NCBI GenBank assembly: GCA_937875805.1
Contig: CALFHG010000134.1
Span: 1 to 5,609, forward strand
Reading direction: 5' to 3'
Length of the DNA: 5,609 nucleotides
Source of the DNA: an uncultured Nitrosopumilaceae archaeon
GTDB lineage: Archaea > Thermoproteota > Nitrososphaeria > Nitrososphaerales > Nitrosopumilaceae
Under the pieces are notes generated by a model, which was given only the letters and a program-made list of their open reading frames with translations, had not been told where the DNA came from and made no database searches. The translations under genes were made by a program, and so were the position numbers. Of the stretch, positions 1 through 5,316 are shown piece after piece (positions within the stretch are counted from its first letter, which is position 1; every line of letters begins with the position of its first letter).

Positions 1-2
1 AT

Positions 3-161
3 GAATTAAAAAAAGAATTAAAAAATTGTTTTAAACAAATTAACGAGTTTATGGCTGAAATAAATCAAAGATTACTTCAAGGCAGAGGAACAGAGGAGAG
101 AATATTGTTACAAAGAGACTTTACCAGTAAAATTCCAAAAGCAGGACATCTTAAAATATAA
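3..161 (+). CDS. C-terminal end of an unrecognised protein (5' truncated)
   Basis: This frame is open from the left edge of the window to a TAA stop at 159-161, giving 52 residues of a protein whose start lies outside. The other two forward frames stop within the first nine bases. The visible part starts with a charged, probably helical stretch (ELKKELKNCFKQINEFMAEI) with a roughly heptad hydrophobic pattern that could be a short coiled coil. It ends with a more polar tail, SKIPKAGHLKI. No catalytic motif or known domain is recognisable, so no function is assigned. A palindrome begins 14 bases after the stop. The reading is judged coding because of its composition and because it is open across 53 codons of AT-rich sequence. 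Confidence 0.6.
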   Translation, partial: ELKKELKNCFKQINEFMAEINQRLLQGRGTEERILLQRDFTSKIPKAGHLKI

Positions 162-174
162 AATAAATTATCAA

Positions 175-190
175 GTGTCTCTAGAGACAC
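175..190. promoter_or_regulatory. Perfect 16-bp palindrome, operator-like
   Basis: GTGTCTCTAGAGACAC is an exact inverted repeat with no spacer, centred on CTAG. It lies 14 bases after the upstream stop codon and about 150 bases before the ridA start. A spacer-free palindrome makes a poor RNA hairpin, so a binding site for a dimeric regulator is more likely than a terminator. That role is inferred; no regulator is visible in the window. Confidence 0.5.
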
Positions 191-211
191 CCATTAGATC
201 CTCATCATAGA

Positions 212-227
212 ATGCCTCTAGTGACAA
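212..227. promoter_or_regulatory. Degenerate second copy of the operator-like palindrome
   Basis: ATGCCTCTAGTGACAA matches the palindrome at 175-190 at 12 of 16 positions when the central CTAG is aligned, and keeps part of its own dyad symmetry. The two centres are 37 bp apart, close to three and a half helical turns. The resemblance suggests a weaker second site for the same protein, but four mismatches over 16 AT-rich bases could also be chance. Confidence 0.3.
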
Positions 228-339
228 TTGACATTAAATTTTTCACATATACAATATCTTCTATTTGTTTGAGTGGTAAGAGAAACTATCAATTTCATTT
301 CTAAATACTAAAATCAGCCTAAAATCAAGCATCATAATC

Positions 340-795
340 TTGATTGAAGAAAAACTTGAATCCATAGGTGTCAAACTTCCAAATCCACCTACACCTGCAG
401 GATCATATGTACCTGTGATAAGAACGGGAAATTTGTTATTTATCTCAGGTCAAATTCCGATGGAAGACGGAAAGGTAATTTTTACAGGAAAGGTTTCAGA
501 TGGCAATCTAGAGACTGCACAAAAATCTGCAAGAATGTGTGCAATTAACATTATTGCCCAGATAAAAAGAGAATTAGGAAGTTTAGATAAAGTTACAAAA
601 ATTGTAAAACTTTCAGGATTTGTAAATTCCATGCCAGATTTTACACAGCATCCCAAAGTCATCAATTCAGCATCAGATTTACTCTTTGAAATATTTGGCG
701 AGAAAGGGAAACACTCCAGAGTTGCAGTAGGAGTAGCTTCTCTACCATTAGATTCAATGACTGAAATAGATGCCATTGTAGAATTTTTAGAATAA
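340..795 (+). CDS. RidA/YjgF/UK114-family protein (reactive enamine/imine deaminase family)
   Basis: The 151-residue product belongs to the RidA (YjgF/YER057c/UK114) family, cytosolic trimers that hydrolyse reactive enamine/imine intermediates released by PLP enzymes. Visible family marks are the N-terminal strand with LLFISGQIP (residues 32-40), the central GFVNSMPDF (93-101), and the C-terminal SRVAVGVASLP block (126-136) followed by TEIDAIVEF (141-149). Arg127 aligns with the catalytic carboxylate-binding Arg105 of E. coli RidA and Glu142 with its conserved Glu120, so the active site looks intact. The protein is about 20 residues longer than E. coli RidA because of an N-terminal helix (IEEKLESIGVKLP), as in the YjgF-like subgroup with that extension; the substrate may differ. 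The start is TTG with no Shine-Dalgarno site. TATA-like stretches near 245-259 and 301-310 are both weak. Two operator-like sites lie upstream. Confidence 0.93.
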   Translation: MIEEKLESIGVKLPNPPTPAGSYVPVIRTGNLLFISGQIPMEDGKVIFTGKVSDGNLETAQKSARMCAINIIAQIKRELGSLDKVTKIVKLSGFVNSMPDFTQHPKVINSASDLLFEIFGEKGKHSRVAVGVASLPLDSMTEIDAIVEFLE

Positions 796-854
796 TTAAT
801 TTGGAAATTATCTTAAATAGATTTTTGAAATAATGCCACATTAGAGGAAAAAAT

Positions 855-992
855 TTGAATTGTCCAGAATGTAATCACGAAAAAGGAAAATGTAAATGCC
901 TATGAGGTTGCTTGATTTCAAAGAGAGGTTGTCTTTATTGCATTCTACCAGTATTAGGATATAGACAAATTAAGAAAATCCTAAGAAAGTAG
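855..992 (+). pseudogene. Small cysteine-rich (zinc-binding type) frame interrupted by an in-frame TGA
   Basis: A TTG start at 855 sits seven bases after a GAGG Shine-Dalgarno-like site (844-847). It opens a frame reading MNCPECNHEKGKCKCL and then hits TGA at 903-905. The same frame continues GCLISKRGCLYCILPVLGYR and on to TAG at 990-992. Cysteine patterning (CxxC, CxC, then C and CxxC) is present on both sides of the TGA. This argues that it was one 45-codon gene for a small metal-binding protein, with TGA replacing a sense codon; TGG (Trp) is one base change away. It could be a recent pseudogene, a sequencing error, a translated 16-residue peptide, or a readthrough gene. After the TAG the frame is open again to 1067, but that part overlaps the next gene's promoter and is probably coincidence. 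Selenocysteine is unlikely, since this lineage is not known to encode it. Confidence 0.4.
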
Positions 993-1040
993 ATAAAAAA
1001 CCCAAGATTAAGAAGATTACCATACATTTGTAGAAAGAAT

Positions 1041-1049
1041 TCATATACA
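1041..1049 (+). promoter_or_regulatory. TATA element for the PEFG-CTERM gene
   Basis: TCATATACA is centred 25 bases before the ATG at 1070. That is the spacing expected between an archaeal TATA box and the transcription start, so the message is probably leaderless. There is no Shine-Dalgarno site before the ATG, which agrees. Confidence 0.55.
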
Positions 1050-1069
1050 GTTATGATTATGGGATAGAA

Positions 1070-1882
1070 ATGCTAAAGATTTCATTGTTTATGTTAATCA
1101 CAGTTTCAATGATTTCAACTTCAGCTTTTGCAGAAACAACTTTAGAATTAGAAGTATCTTCAGAAGAAATCAAAGCATTAGATTCAGTATGGATTTCAGG
1201 AAAAATTACAGATGTATCTCAATTCAAGCCAATAAAACTTAGAATTATCGGTCCAGATGGAGCACTAATTTTTGCCCCACAATTAGCAATTGAAGATAAC
1301 GGTGAATTTAAAAAATTGTTAAACCCTCCAAGTTTCAAAGCAGGTACGTATTTGGTATCTGCAAGTCATGATGACACGACCATTGTTGCATCCACTCAAT
1401 TTACAGTCATAGCACAAGAAAGTCCAAGAAATATTATTCCAGAATCAACCCAAGTCGTAATATCAGAAAAAGAGCCATCAACGATATCAAATGGGATTTC
1501 AATGACAGCTGATGCAATAAATGGCTCAGATGTAATTATAATTACAGGAAATACAAGTTTCAAAGATTCAGACATTACATTAATCGTAAATTCTCCTGCA
1601 GGAAACTTGATAACTATAGCACAAGTGACTCCAGGAATTTATGGAGATTTTGAAGTTCAAATTAAGGTAGGAGGTTCAATGTGGAAAGAAGACGGAATGT
1701 ATACAATCACTGCAAATCAAGGAGTCTCATCAGAGTATAAAAAATCAATTCAAGTTGAAATTAAAGACGGCTTAGTAATTCCTGAATTTGGAGTCATCGC
1801 ATCACTTGTTTTGGTAATATCAATAATTTCAATTATCATTGTTTCATCAAAAACAAAACTTTCCATACTACCTAAATTTTAA
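1070..1882 (+). CDS. Secreted PEFG-CTERM surface protein with two Ig-like (beta-sandwich) regions
   Basis: The 270-residue product carries both ends of an exported, anchored protein. Residues 1-21 are a Sec-type signal peptide with a hydrophobic core and AFA|ET cleavage site. Residues 237-241 read IPEFG, followed by a hydrophobic helix (about 242-259) and a short basic tail (SSKTKLSILPKF). This is the thaumarchaeal PEFG-CTERM signal, thought to be processed by an archaeosortase and attached at the cell surface. Between them lie two beta-rich, roughly 90-residue regions (about 23-115 and 142-232) resembling macroglobulin or Ig-like repeats. Each has a 'GxY/MYxITA' type ending (GTYLVSAS, DGMYTITANQG). 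They are joined by a Ser/Pro/Glu-rich linker. No enzyme motif is visible; a structural or adhesion role is inferred. The gene stands alone behind its own promoter and converges on the DHH gene across an 80-base AT-rich gap. Confidence 0.85.
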   Translation: MLKISLFMLITVSMISTSAFAETTLELEVSSEEIKALDSVWISGKITDVSQFKPIKLRIIGPDGALIFAPQLAIEDNGEFKKLLNPPSFKAGTYLVSASHDDTTIVASTQFTVIAQESPRNIIPESTQVVISEKEPSTISNGISMTADAINGSDVIIITGNTSFKDSDITLIVNSPAGNLITIAQVTPGIYGDFEVQIKVGGSMWKEDGMYTITANQGVSSEYKKSIQVEIKDGLVIPEFGVIASLVLVISIISIIIVSSKTKLSILPKF

Positions 1883-1962
1883 ATTAATTAAAACAAATTA
1901 AACAGTTTTATTTTCTAAGTAATTAATCCTGTAAATCTTTTTAATGAATTTTAAAATGATTG

Positions 1963-3117
1963 TTACTTTATTTTTTTATTTAATTCTGTAATGAATTGTT
2001 TAATTTTTGGTTTAGGAACAACTGCACCACATGCTTTATCATGTCCACCACCAGATCCACCAAGACTTGTTGCTAAAAGATTAACAATTTTACCCAAGTG
2101 AACTTTACAATTTTTTGAACCTCTAACTGAAACAGCATAAATTCCATGATCAACACGTTCTTTGTATGCAACACCAACATCTTTTCCAGACAAACCCATG
2201 ACAAAATTAACTGCACCACTGGCACCAGCATCTAAAATTTCCATATAGCCAAGGTTGTTCATGGTTTTCAGTCCTACCTTTACTTTAGCAATCATTTGAG
2301 ATAATTTCTCTACTTGAATTTGGGCAAACTCAAAAGTATTTGGAATATCATGAGGGAATTTAGATTCTGCTAATTCTTCAACCAAGTATTGTAAATAATC
2401 AGGTTCTCGTTGATGACCGACAATATTGTACGTCATTACTGTTGCACTAATCAAAGCAAATTGTCGGTCATAGATTTGAAGTAATTTTGAACCAATTGGT
2501 CTATCTTCCATGTAATCAGTAATAGCTGCACATGTTGCAACAAATGATGCATGATCATTGAGTTTTGATTTGTATGCATTGTATACTTGAACAGTAGTAC
2601 ATTCATTGATATCATGAATAACTTTAACCTTAATTTTTTCTAGTGCTTTTACAACAGTAGGATCAATATCATGATGGTCAATGTACGTAACTGAAACTTT
2701 ATTTTTTCTCAGTCTTGTCATAATATCAATAAATTCATCCTGAGTTTTTTTACTCAAACCCAAATCACATATGAATAATGATTTTAATTTTTCATCTGAA
2801 ACAACTTGATTTAATGCCTCCATCTGTCCAGGATAATCTACAAGAATTGCATCACCGCCAAACGCTTGACGAATAAGGGCAGCAGAACTAATCCCATCAC
2901 AATCTTCCTTATGAGAAATACAGATCAGTTTAGTTCGCTTTGATGCAGTTACATTTTTAGCTGGTATTTTTTTGGTTACTTTTTTAGCTGCTGTTTTTTT
3001 GGTTACTTTTTTAGCTGGTGTTTTTTTGGTTACTTTTTTAGCTGGTGTTTTTTTGGTTACTTTTTTAGCTGGTGTTTTTTTGGTTTTAGAGGATACCAAT
3101 ATAGATTCAAAAATCAC
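1963..3117 (-). CDS. DHH/DHHA1-family phosphoesterase with histone-like repeat tail
   Basis: This 384-residue protein is a DHH-superfamily phosphoesterase (RecJ/NrnA-like), metal-dependent enzymes acting on single-stranded nucleic acids, short oligonucleotides or related phosphoesters. Motif I is SHKEDCDGISS (68-78), motif II FICDLG (115-120), motif III the DHH signature at 147-149 and motif IV probably ITDYMED (199-205). The C-terminal DHHA1 substrate-binding domain shows GASGAVNF (298-305) and GGSGGGHDKACG (353-364). All expected metal ligands appear present. The catalytic part, about 325 residues, matches NrnA-type oligoribonuclease/pAp-phosphatase length rather than long bacterial RecJ; the exact substrate cannot be read off. 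Residues 11-60 form a very basic tail with five 9-residue repeats. The start is GTG at 3117 with a possible TATA at 3141-3150. A TTG at 3099 (giving MVSSKTKK), 30 bases after CTTTAAAT at 3126-3133, is a credible alternative. Confidence 0.9.
   Translation of the reverse strand: MIFESILVSSKTKKTPAKKVTKKTPAKKVTKKTPAKKVTKKTAAKKVTKKIPAKNVTASKRTKLICISHKEDCDGISSAALIRQAFGGDAILVDYPGQMEALNQVVSDEKLKSLFICDLGLSKKTQDEFIDIMTRLRKNKVSVTYIDHHDIDPTVVKALEKIKVKVIHDINECTTVQVYNAYKSKLNDHASFVATCAAITDYMEDRPIGSKLLQIYDRQFALISATVMTYNIVGHQREPDYLQYLVEELAESKFPHDIPNTFEFAQIQVEKLSQMIAKVKVGLKTMNNLGYMEILDAGASGAVNFVMGLSGKDVGVAYKERVDHGIYAVSVRGSKNCKVHLGKIVNLLATSLGGSGGGHDKACGAVVPKPKIKQFITELNKKIK
2947..3081 (-). repeat. Five tandem 27-bp repeats encoding KKTPAKKVT
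   Basis: Residues 13-57 of the DHH protein are five consecutive 9-residue units: three identical KKTPAKKVT, then KKTAAKKVT and KKIPAKNVT. The DNA is correspondingly a 27-bp tandem array, most regular at the 5' end of the gene and decaying toward the catalytic domain. The Lys/Ala/Pro composition resembles the tails of histone H1 and of some bacterial DNA-binding proteins, so non-specific nucleic-acid binding is the likely role. Such arrays change copy number easily by slippage. Confidence 0.9.
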
Positions 3118-3147
3118 AAACCCTCATTTAAAGGAAAGAATGTAAAA

Positions 3148-3363
3148 TTAAGATTTTCTAAATGGTTTTTTGATACTTTGGTTTACCAATGAACTGGAAT
3201 CAAGATATACATCATATAGCGATAATCCTTCCATTTGGGTTTGATTATCTATTTCCTGAATTTTTTTGAGTTCTTCAGATGAAGCATTCAGTACCAAGTC
3301 ATCTAATTTTTTCAAATGTTCTCGCTCTTTAGGAGTCATTAAGTTTTGATTAAAAATTATCAT
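3148..3363 (-). CDS. Small conserved-type protein of unknown function (paralogue-like to the gene at 4623-4829)
   Basis: The frame encodes 71 residues, mostly charged and predicted helical, with no signal peptide, membrane segment or cysteine motif. I do not recognise a named family. Its middle (residues 35-51, IQEIDNQTQMEGLSLYD) aligns with IKWLDVQAQKKGISFYD of the small protein encoded at 4623-4829, so the two appear related. The ATG at 3363 is about 22 bases after a TATA-like CTAATATG, compatible with a leaderless message. An internal ATG (residue 9, MTPKEREHL) is an alternative start. The gene ends 30 bases before the DHH gene on the same strand and could be co-transcribed with it. It diverges from citrate synthase. 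Confidence 0.7.
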   Translation of the reverse strand: MIIFNQNLMTPKEREHLKKLDDLVLNASSEELKKIQEIDNQTQMEGLSLYDVYLDSSSLVNQSIKKPFRKS

Positions 3364-3380
3364 TTATGACCAAAAGTTGC

Positions 3381-3390
3381 CATATTAGAC
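3381..3390 (-). promoter_or_regulatory. TATA-like element for the 71-residue gene
   Basis: On the minus strand this reads GTCTAATATG, centred about 22 bases before the ATG at 3363. It shares the 93-base divergent spacer with the citrate synthase promoter. Spacing is slightly short for strictly leaderless initiation, so the call is tentative. Confidence 0.35.
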
Positions 3391-3423
3391 TAATTACTAA
3401 ACTTCATAGACATGATTTTGGCG

Positions 3424-3433
3424 AAAATATAAT
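3424..3433 (+). promoter_or_regulatory. TATA element for citrate synthase
   Basis: AAAATATAAT is centred 28 bases before the ATG at 3457, and no Shine-Dalgarno sequence precedes that ATG. Both fit an archaeal TATA box driving a leaderless or nearly leaderless message. Confidence 0.5.
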
Positions 3434-3456
3434 AAAAGATTCACAGTAGGCTCAAC

Positions 3457-4620
3457 ATGGAGACAAAAAATATCGGTCTACGTGGAATTGAAGTTGCAGA
3501 TACCAAAATTTCAAACATAGATGGGGAAAAAGGCAAGCTCATTTATCGTGGATTTGACATATTAGATCTTACAAAAAATTCAACATTTGAAGAAACATCA
3601 TACCTATTACTTTATGACAAATTACCCACTAAACAACAATTAGACGAATTCAATACAAAACTCATTGATGCAAGATTCATCCCTAAACAAATGCAAAAAA
3701 ACATGGCGAATTGGAGAAAAGATGCGGATCCTATGGACATGCTTCAAGCATTCGTAGCAGCACTTGCAGGATATTATGATGAGGAGTTTTCAAATAAAGA
3801 AGCAAGTTACGATAAAGCAATAAATCTAATTGCAAAAGTTCCCACAATCATTGCCAGTTGGCATAGAATTAGAAATGGATTAGCAACAGTAGATCCGGAT
3901 CCAACACTTAGTCATGCTGCAAATTTTCTATACATGATGTTTGGTAAAAAACCAGATCCAGAAGTAGAAAAAATCTTTGATGTCTGTTTAATTCTTCACG
4001 GAGATCATACATTTAACGCATCGACTTTTACTGCCAGACAAGTTGCATCAACAAGAGCACACATGTATTCAGCAGCCAGTGCAGCAATTGGAGCATTAAG
4101 TGGAGAATTGCACGGAGGAGCCAATACAGAAGTAATGAAAATGCTGTTAGATATTGGAGAAGTGGGGAAAACAGAGCAATGGATTAAAAAAGAGATGAGT
4201 GCAGGTGCAAAAATTATGGGAATGGGACATGCCGTGTATAAAACATATGATCCTAGAGCACAAGTGCTAAAAGAGTTATCAAGAAAACTTGCTGAAAAAA
4301 CTAAAGACCCATGGTTTGACATAACAGAAAAAGTAGAAACTGTCACCATTTCAGAAATGAAATTACAGAAAAATAAAGAAATTTATCCAAACGTGGATTT
4401 GTATAGTGCCTCACTGTATTACATGCTAAAAATCCCATTAGACCTTAACACACCAATCTTTGCGATTGCAAGAGTTGTAGGGTGGGCAGCACATATCATT
4501 GAAGAAAAATTTGCAGAGGCTGCACCAAAAACAGCACTATACAGACCTAAAGCAGTCTATGTTGGAAAATATTGTGGACCACAAGGTTGTGAATATCAAA
4601 CATTAAACTTGAGAAAATAA
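3457..4620 (+). CDS. gltA: Citrate synthase
   Basis: The 387-residue protein condenses acetyl-CoA and oxaloacetate to citrate in the cytosol. Its length is that of the shorter archaeal/Gram-positive type of citrate synthase. The catalytic triad is visible: His219 in GELHGG (216-221), His258 in MGMGHAVYKTYDPRA (254-268) and Asp314 in NVDLYSASLYYML (312-324). Substrate-binding residues include His184 in the LHGDHTFNASTFTAR signature (180-194), Arg267, Arg339 and Arg363 (YRPKAVYVG). The N-terminal IYRGFDILDL (29-38) is also typical. In carbon-fixing ammonia-oxidising archaea, which use the 3-hydroxypropionate/4-hydroxybutyrate cycle, it is expected to feed 2-oxoglutarate and glutamate synthesis; this role is inferred from lineage. 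It is a single-gene unit, with small unknown minus-strand genes on both sides and only two bases to the convergent stop downstream. The symbol is the bacterial one; citZ is also used. The protein cannot be distinguished absolutely from 2-methylcitrate synthase by eye. Confidence 0.95.
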   Translation: METKNIGLRGIEVADTKISNIDGEKGKLIYRGFDILDLTKNSTFEETSYLLLYDKLPTKQQLDEFNTKLIDARFIPKQMQKNMANWRKDADPMDMLQAFVAALAGYYDEEFSNKEASYDKAINLIAKVPTIIASWHRIRNGLATVDPDPTLSHAANFLYMMFGKKPDPEVEKIFDVCLILHGDHTFNASTFTARQVASTRAHMYSAASAAIGALSGELHGGANTEVMKMLLDIGEVGKTEQWIKKEMSAGAKIMGMGHAVYKTYDPRAQVLKELSRKLAEKTKDPWFDITEKVETVTISEMKLQKNKEIYPNVDLYSASLYYMLKIPLDLNTPIFAIARVVGWAAHIIEEKFAEAAPKTALYRPKAVYVGKYCGPQGCEYQTLNLRK

Positions 4621-4622
4621 AT

Positions 4623-4829
4623 TTAATTTCTTGTGCTTAACCAATCTTTGGCTTTAGAGTTTACATCGTGTTTGTACAACACTTCAAAAACCATATCATA
4701 AAATGAGATACCTTTTTTCTGAGCCTGAACATCAAGCCACTTGATTCCATCTGCTAATTCTGGATCATATTCGGAGAATTCAACTAATTCATCCACCATT
4801 TTTGAGAAGAATGCTTGTGACTCAACCAT
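4623..4829 (-). CDS. Small unknown protein related to the 71-residue protein upstream of citrate synthase
   Basis: From the ATG at 4829 the product is 68 residues, acidic in its first half (DELVEFSEYDPELADG) and mixed-charge at the end (KHDVNSKAKDWLSTRN). No known domain is recognised; it looks soluble and helical. Residues 29-45, IKWLDVQAQKKGISFYD, share D-x-Q-x-Q-x2-G-[IL]-S-[LF]-Y-D with the protein at 3148-3363. The frame stays open upstream to a TTG at 4883 (86 residues). I prefer the ATG because a symmetric TATA element (4869-4880) would place transcription start near 4850, downstream of that TTG and about 20 bases before the ATG. The stop codon lies two bases from the citrate synthase stop, so any terminators must lie within the opposing genes. 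Confidence 0.72.
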   Translation of the reverse strand: MVESQAFFSKMVDELVEFSEYDPELADGIKWLDVQAQKKGISFYDMVFEVLYKHDVNSKAKDWLSTRN

Positions 4830-4868
4830 ATTTACTTCTTTTAATCTTTGATCATAAGCAAGGGATTC

Positions 4869-4880
4869 AAAATATATTAA
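4869..4880. promoter_or_regulatory. Symmetric TATA element between divergent genes
   Basis: AAAATATATTAA contains the perfect dyad AATATATT (4871-4878). It sits 31 bases before the TTG of the + strand gene at 4906 and about 46 bases before the ATG of the - strand gene at 4829. The symmetry means it can be read as a TATA box in either direction. No other comparably good TATA stretch is seen in this spacer. Confidence 0.45.
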
Positions 4881-4905
4881 CAAAAGACCCCTTTTTGGTT
4901 GACTA

Positions 4906-5316
4906 TTGGACCATATTTTCTATTCAGATGGAAATGCAAAGAAAGTTTCATGGTTAATTCAAACAAACGATGTAATAATTGATCAAAATAGAGAACATGT
5001 TGATATTTACAAAGATAAAATTTCAAACATTCAATCAAAATATGTTGCACTCCACATTGGATTATTTTGGGGAATTGGAGTATTTGTGATAAAAAATGAA
5101 GATCATCTCAAAATAAAACTAGATGATAAAATTATGTTTGAGCAACTAACTGCTAATTTAAAAATCAAAGATGAATTTATTCAAAATAGAATTAAATTTA
5201 TCAATCAATTAATTGCGCAGAGAAAATTAAAAATCAAATTTGAATTAATTTTACAGAAAGATAATTTAGTAAATAAAATACGAGTTGCAAAAGAAATTAA
5301 GACCAAAAACGGTTAG
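4906..5316 (+). CDS. Divergent RNase H-fold protein, probably catalytically impaired
   Basis: The 136-residue protein has no obvious close family by eye, but its layout follows the single-domain RNase HI (RVT_3) fold. IFYSDGNAKKVSWLI (4-18) resembles the first hairpin with its YTDG signature and keeps Asp8. SKYVALHIGLFWGIGVFVIKN (44-64) resembles the 'AEYxALIxGLxxALxLGIxN' helix, but Lys45 stands where the catalytic Glu should be. LKIKLDDKIMFEQL (68-81) resembles 'LxVxGDSQLVxxQL' with Asp73 retained. Near the end DNLVNKIRVAKE (119-130) resembles 'ENxxADxLAxEA', with Asn123 near the usual last Asp. So two of four active-site acids appear lost, suggesting a binding role or altered chemistry. 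The TTG start is preferred because the frame has a TGA six bases upstream, there is no ATG before residue 77, and it gives the normal short distance to the first strand. The family assignment is my inference. Confidence 0.55.
   Translation: MDHIFYSDGNAKKVSWLIQTNDVIIDQNREHVDIYKDKISNIQSKYVALHIGLFWGIGVFVIKNEDHLKIKLDDKIMFEQLTANLKIKDEFIQNRIKFINQLIAQRKLKIKFELILQKDNLVNKIRVAKEIKTKNG

Noticed and set aside
507..515. TCTAGAGAC, a nine-base match to the upstream palindrome
   Set aside because: It falls inside the conserved RidA coding sequence and is only a half-site, so chance is the simpler explanation.
450..776. 108-codon open frame on the minus strand inside ridA
   Set aside because: It lies wholly within the RidA gene, whose family motifs are clear; the antisense translation has no recognisable domain.
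902..964. 20-codon ATG frame overlapping the TGA of the cysteine-rich ORF (ATGA overlap)
   Set aside because: It is very short, has no recognisable features and reads through DNA that is better explained by the cysteine-rich frame.
1883..1962. Short palindromes and T-runs between the convergent PEFG and DHH genes
   Set aside because: The 80 bases are almost pure A/T, so motifs such as ATTTTAAAAT are expected by chance; no stable hairpin is present to call a terminator.
4005..4349. 114-codon open frame on the minus strand inside citrate synthase
   Set aside because: It is antisense to the catalytic region of citrate synthase and has an implausible Ser/Cys/Ala-rich composition.
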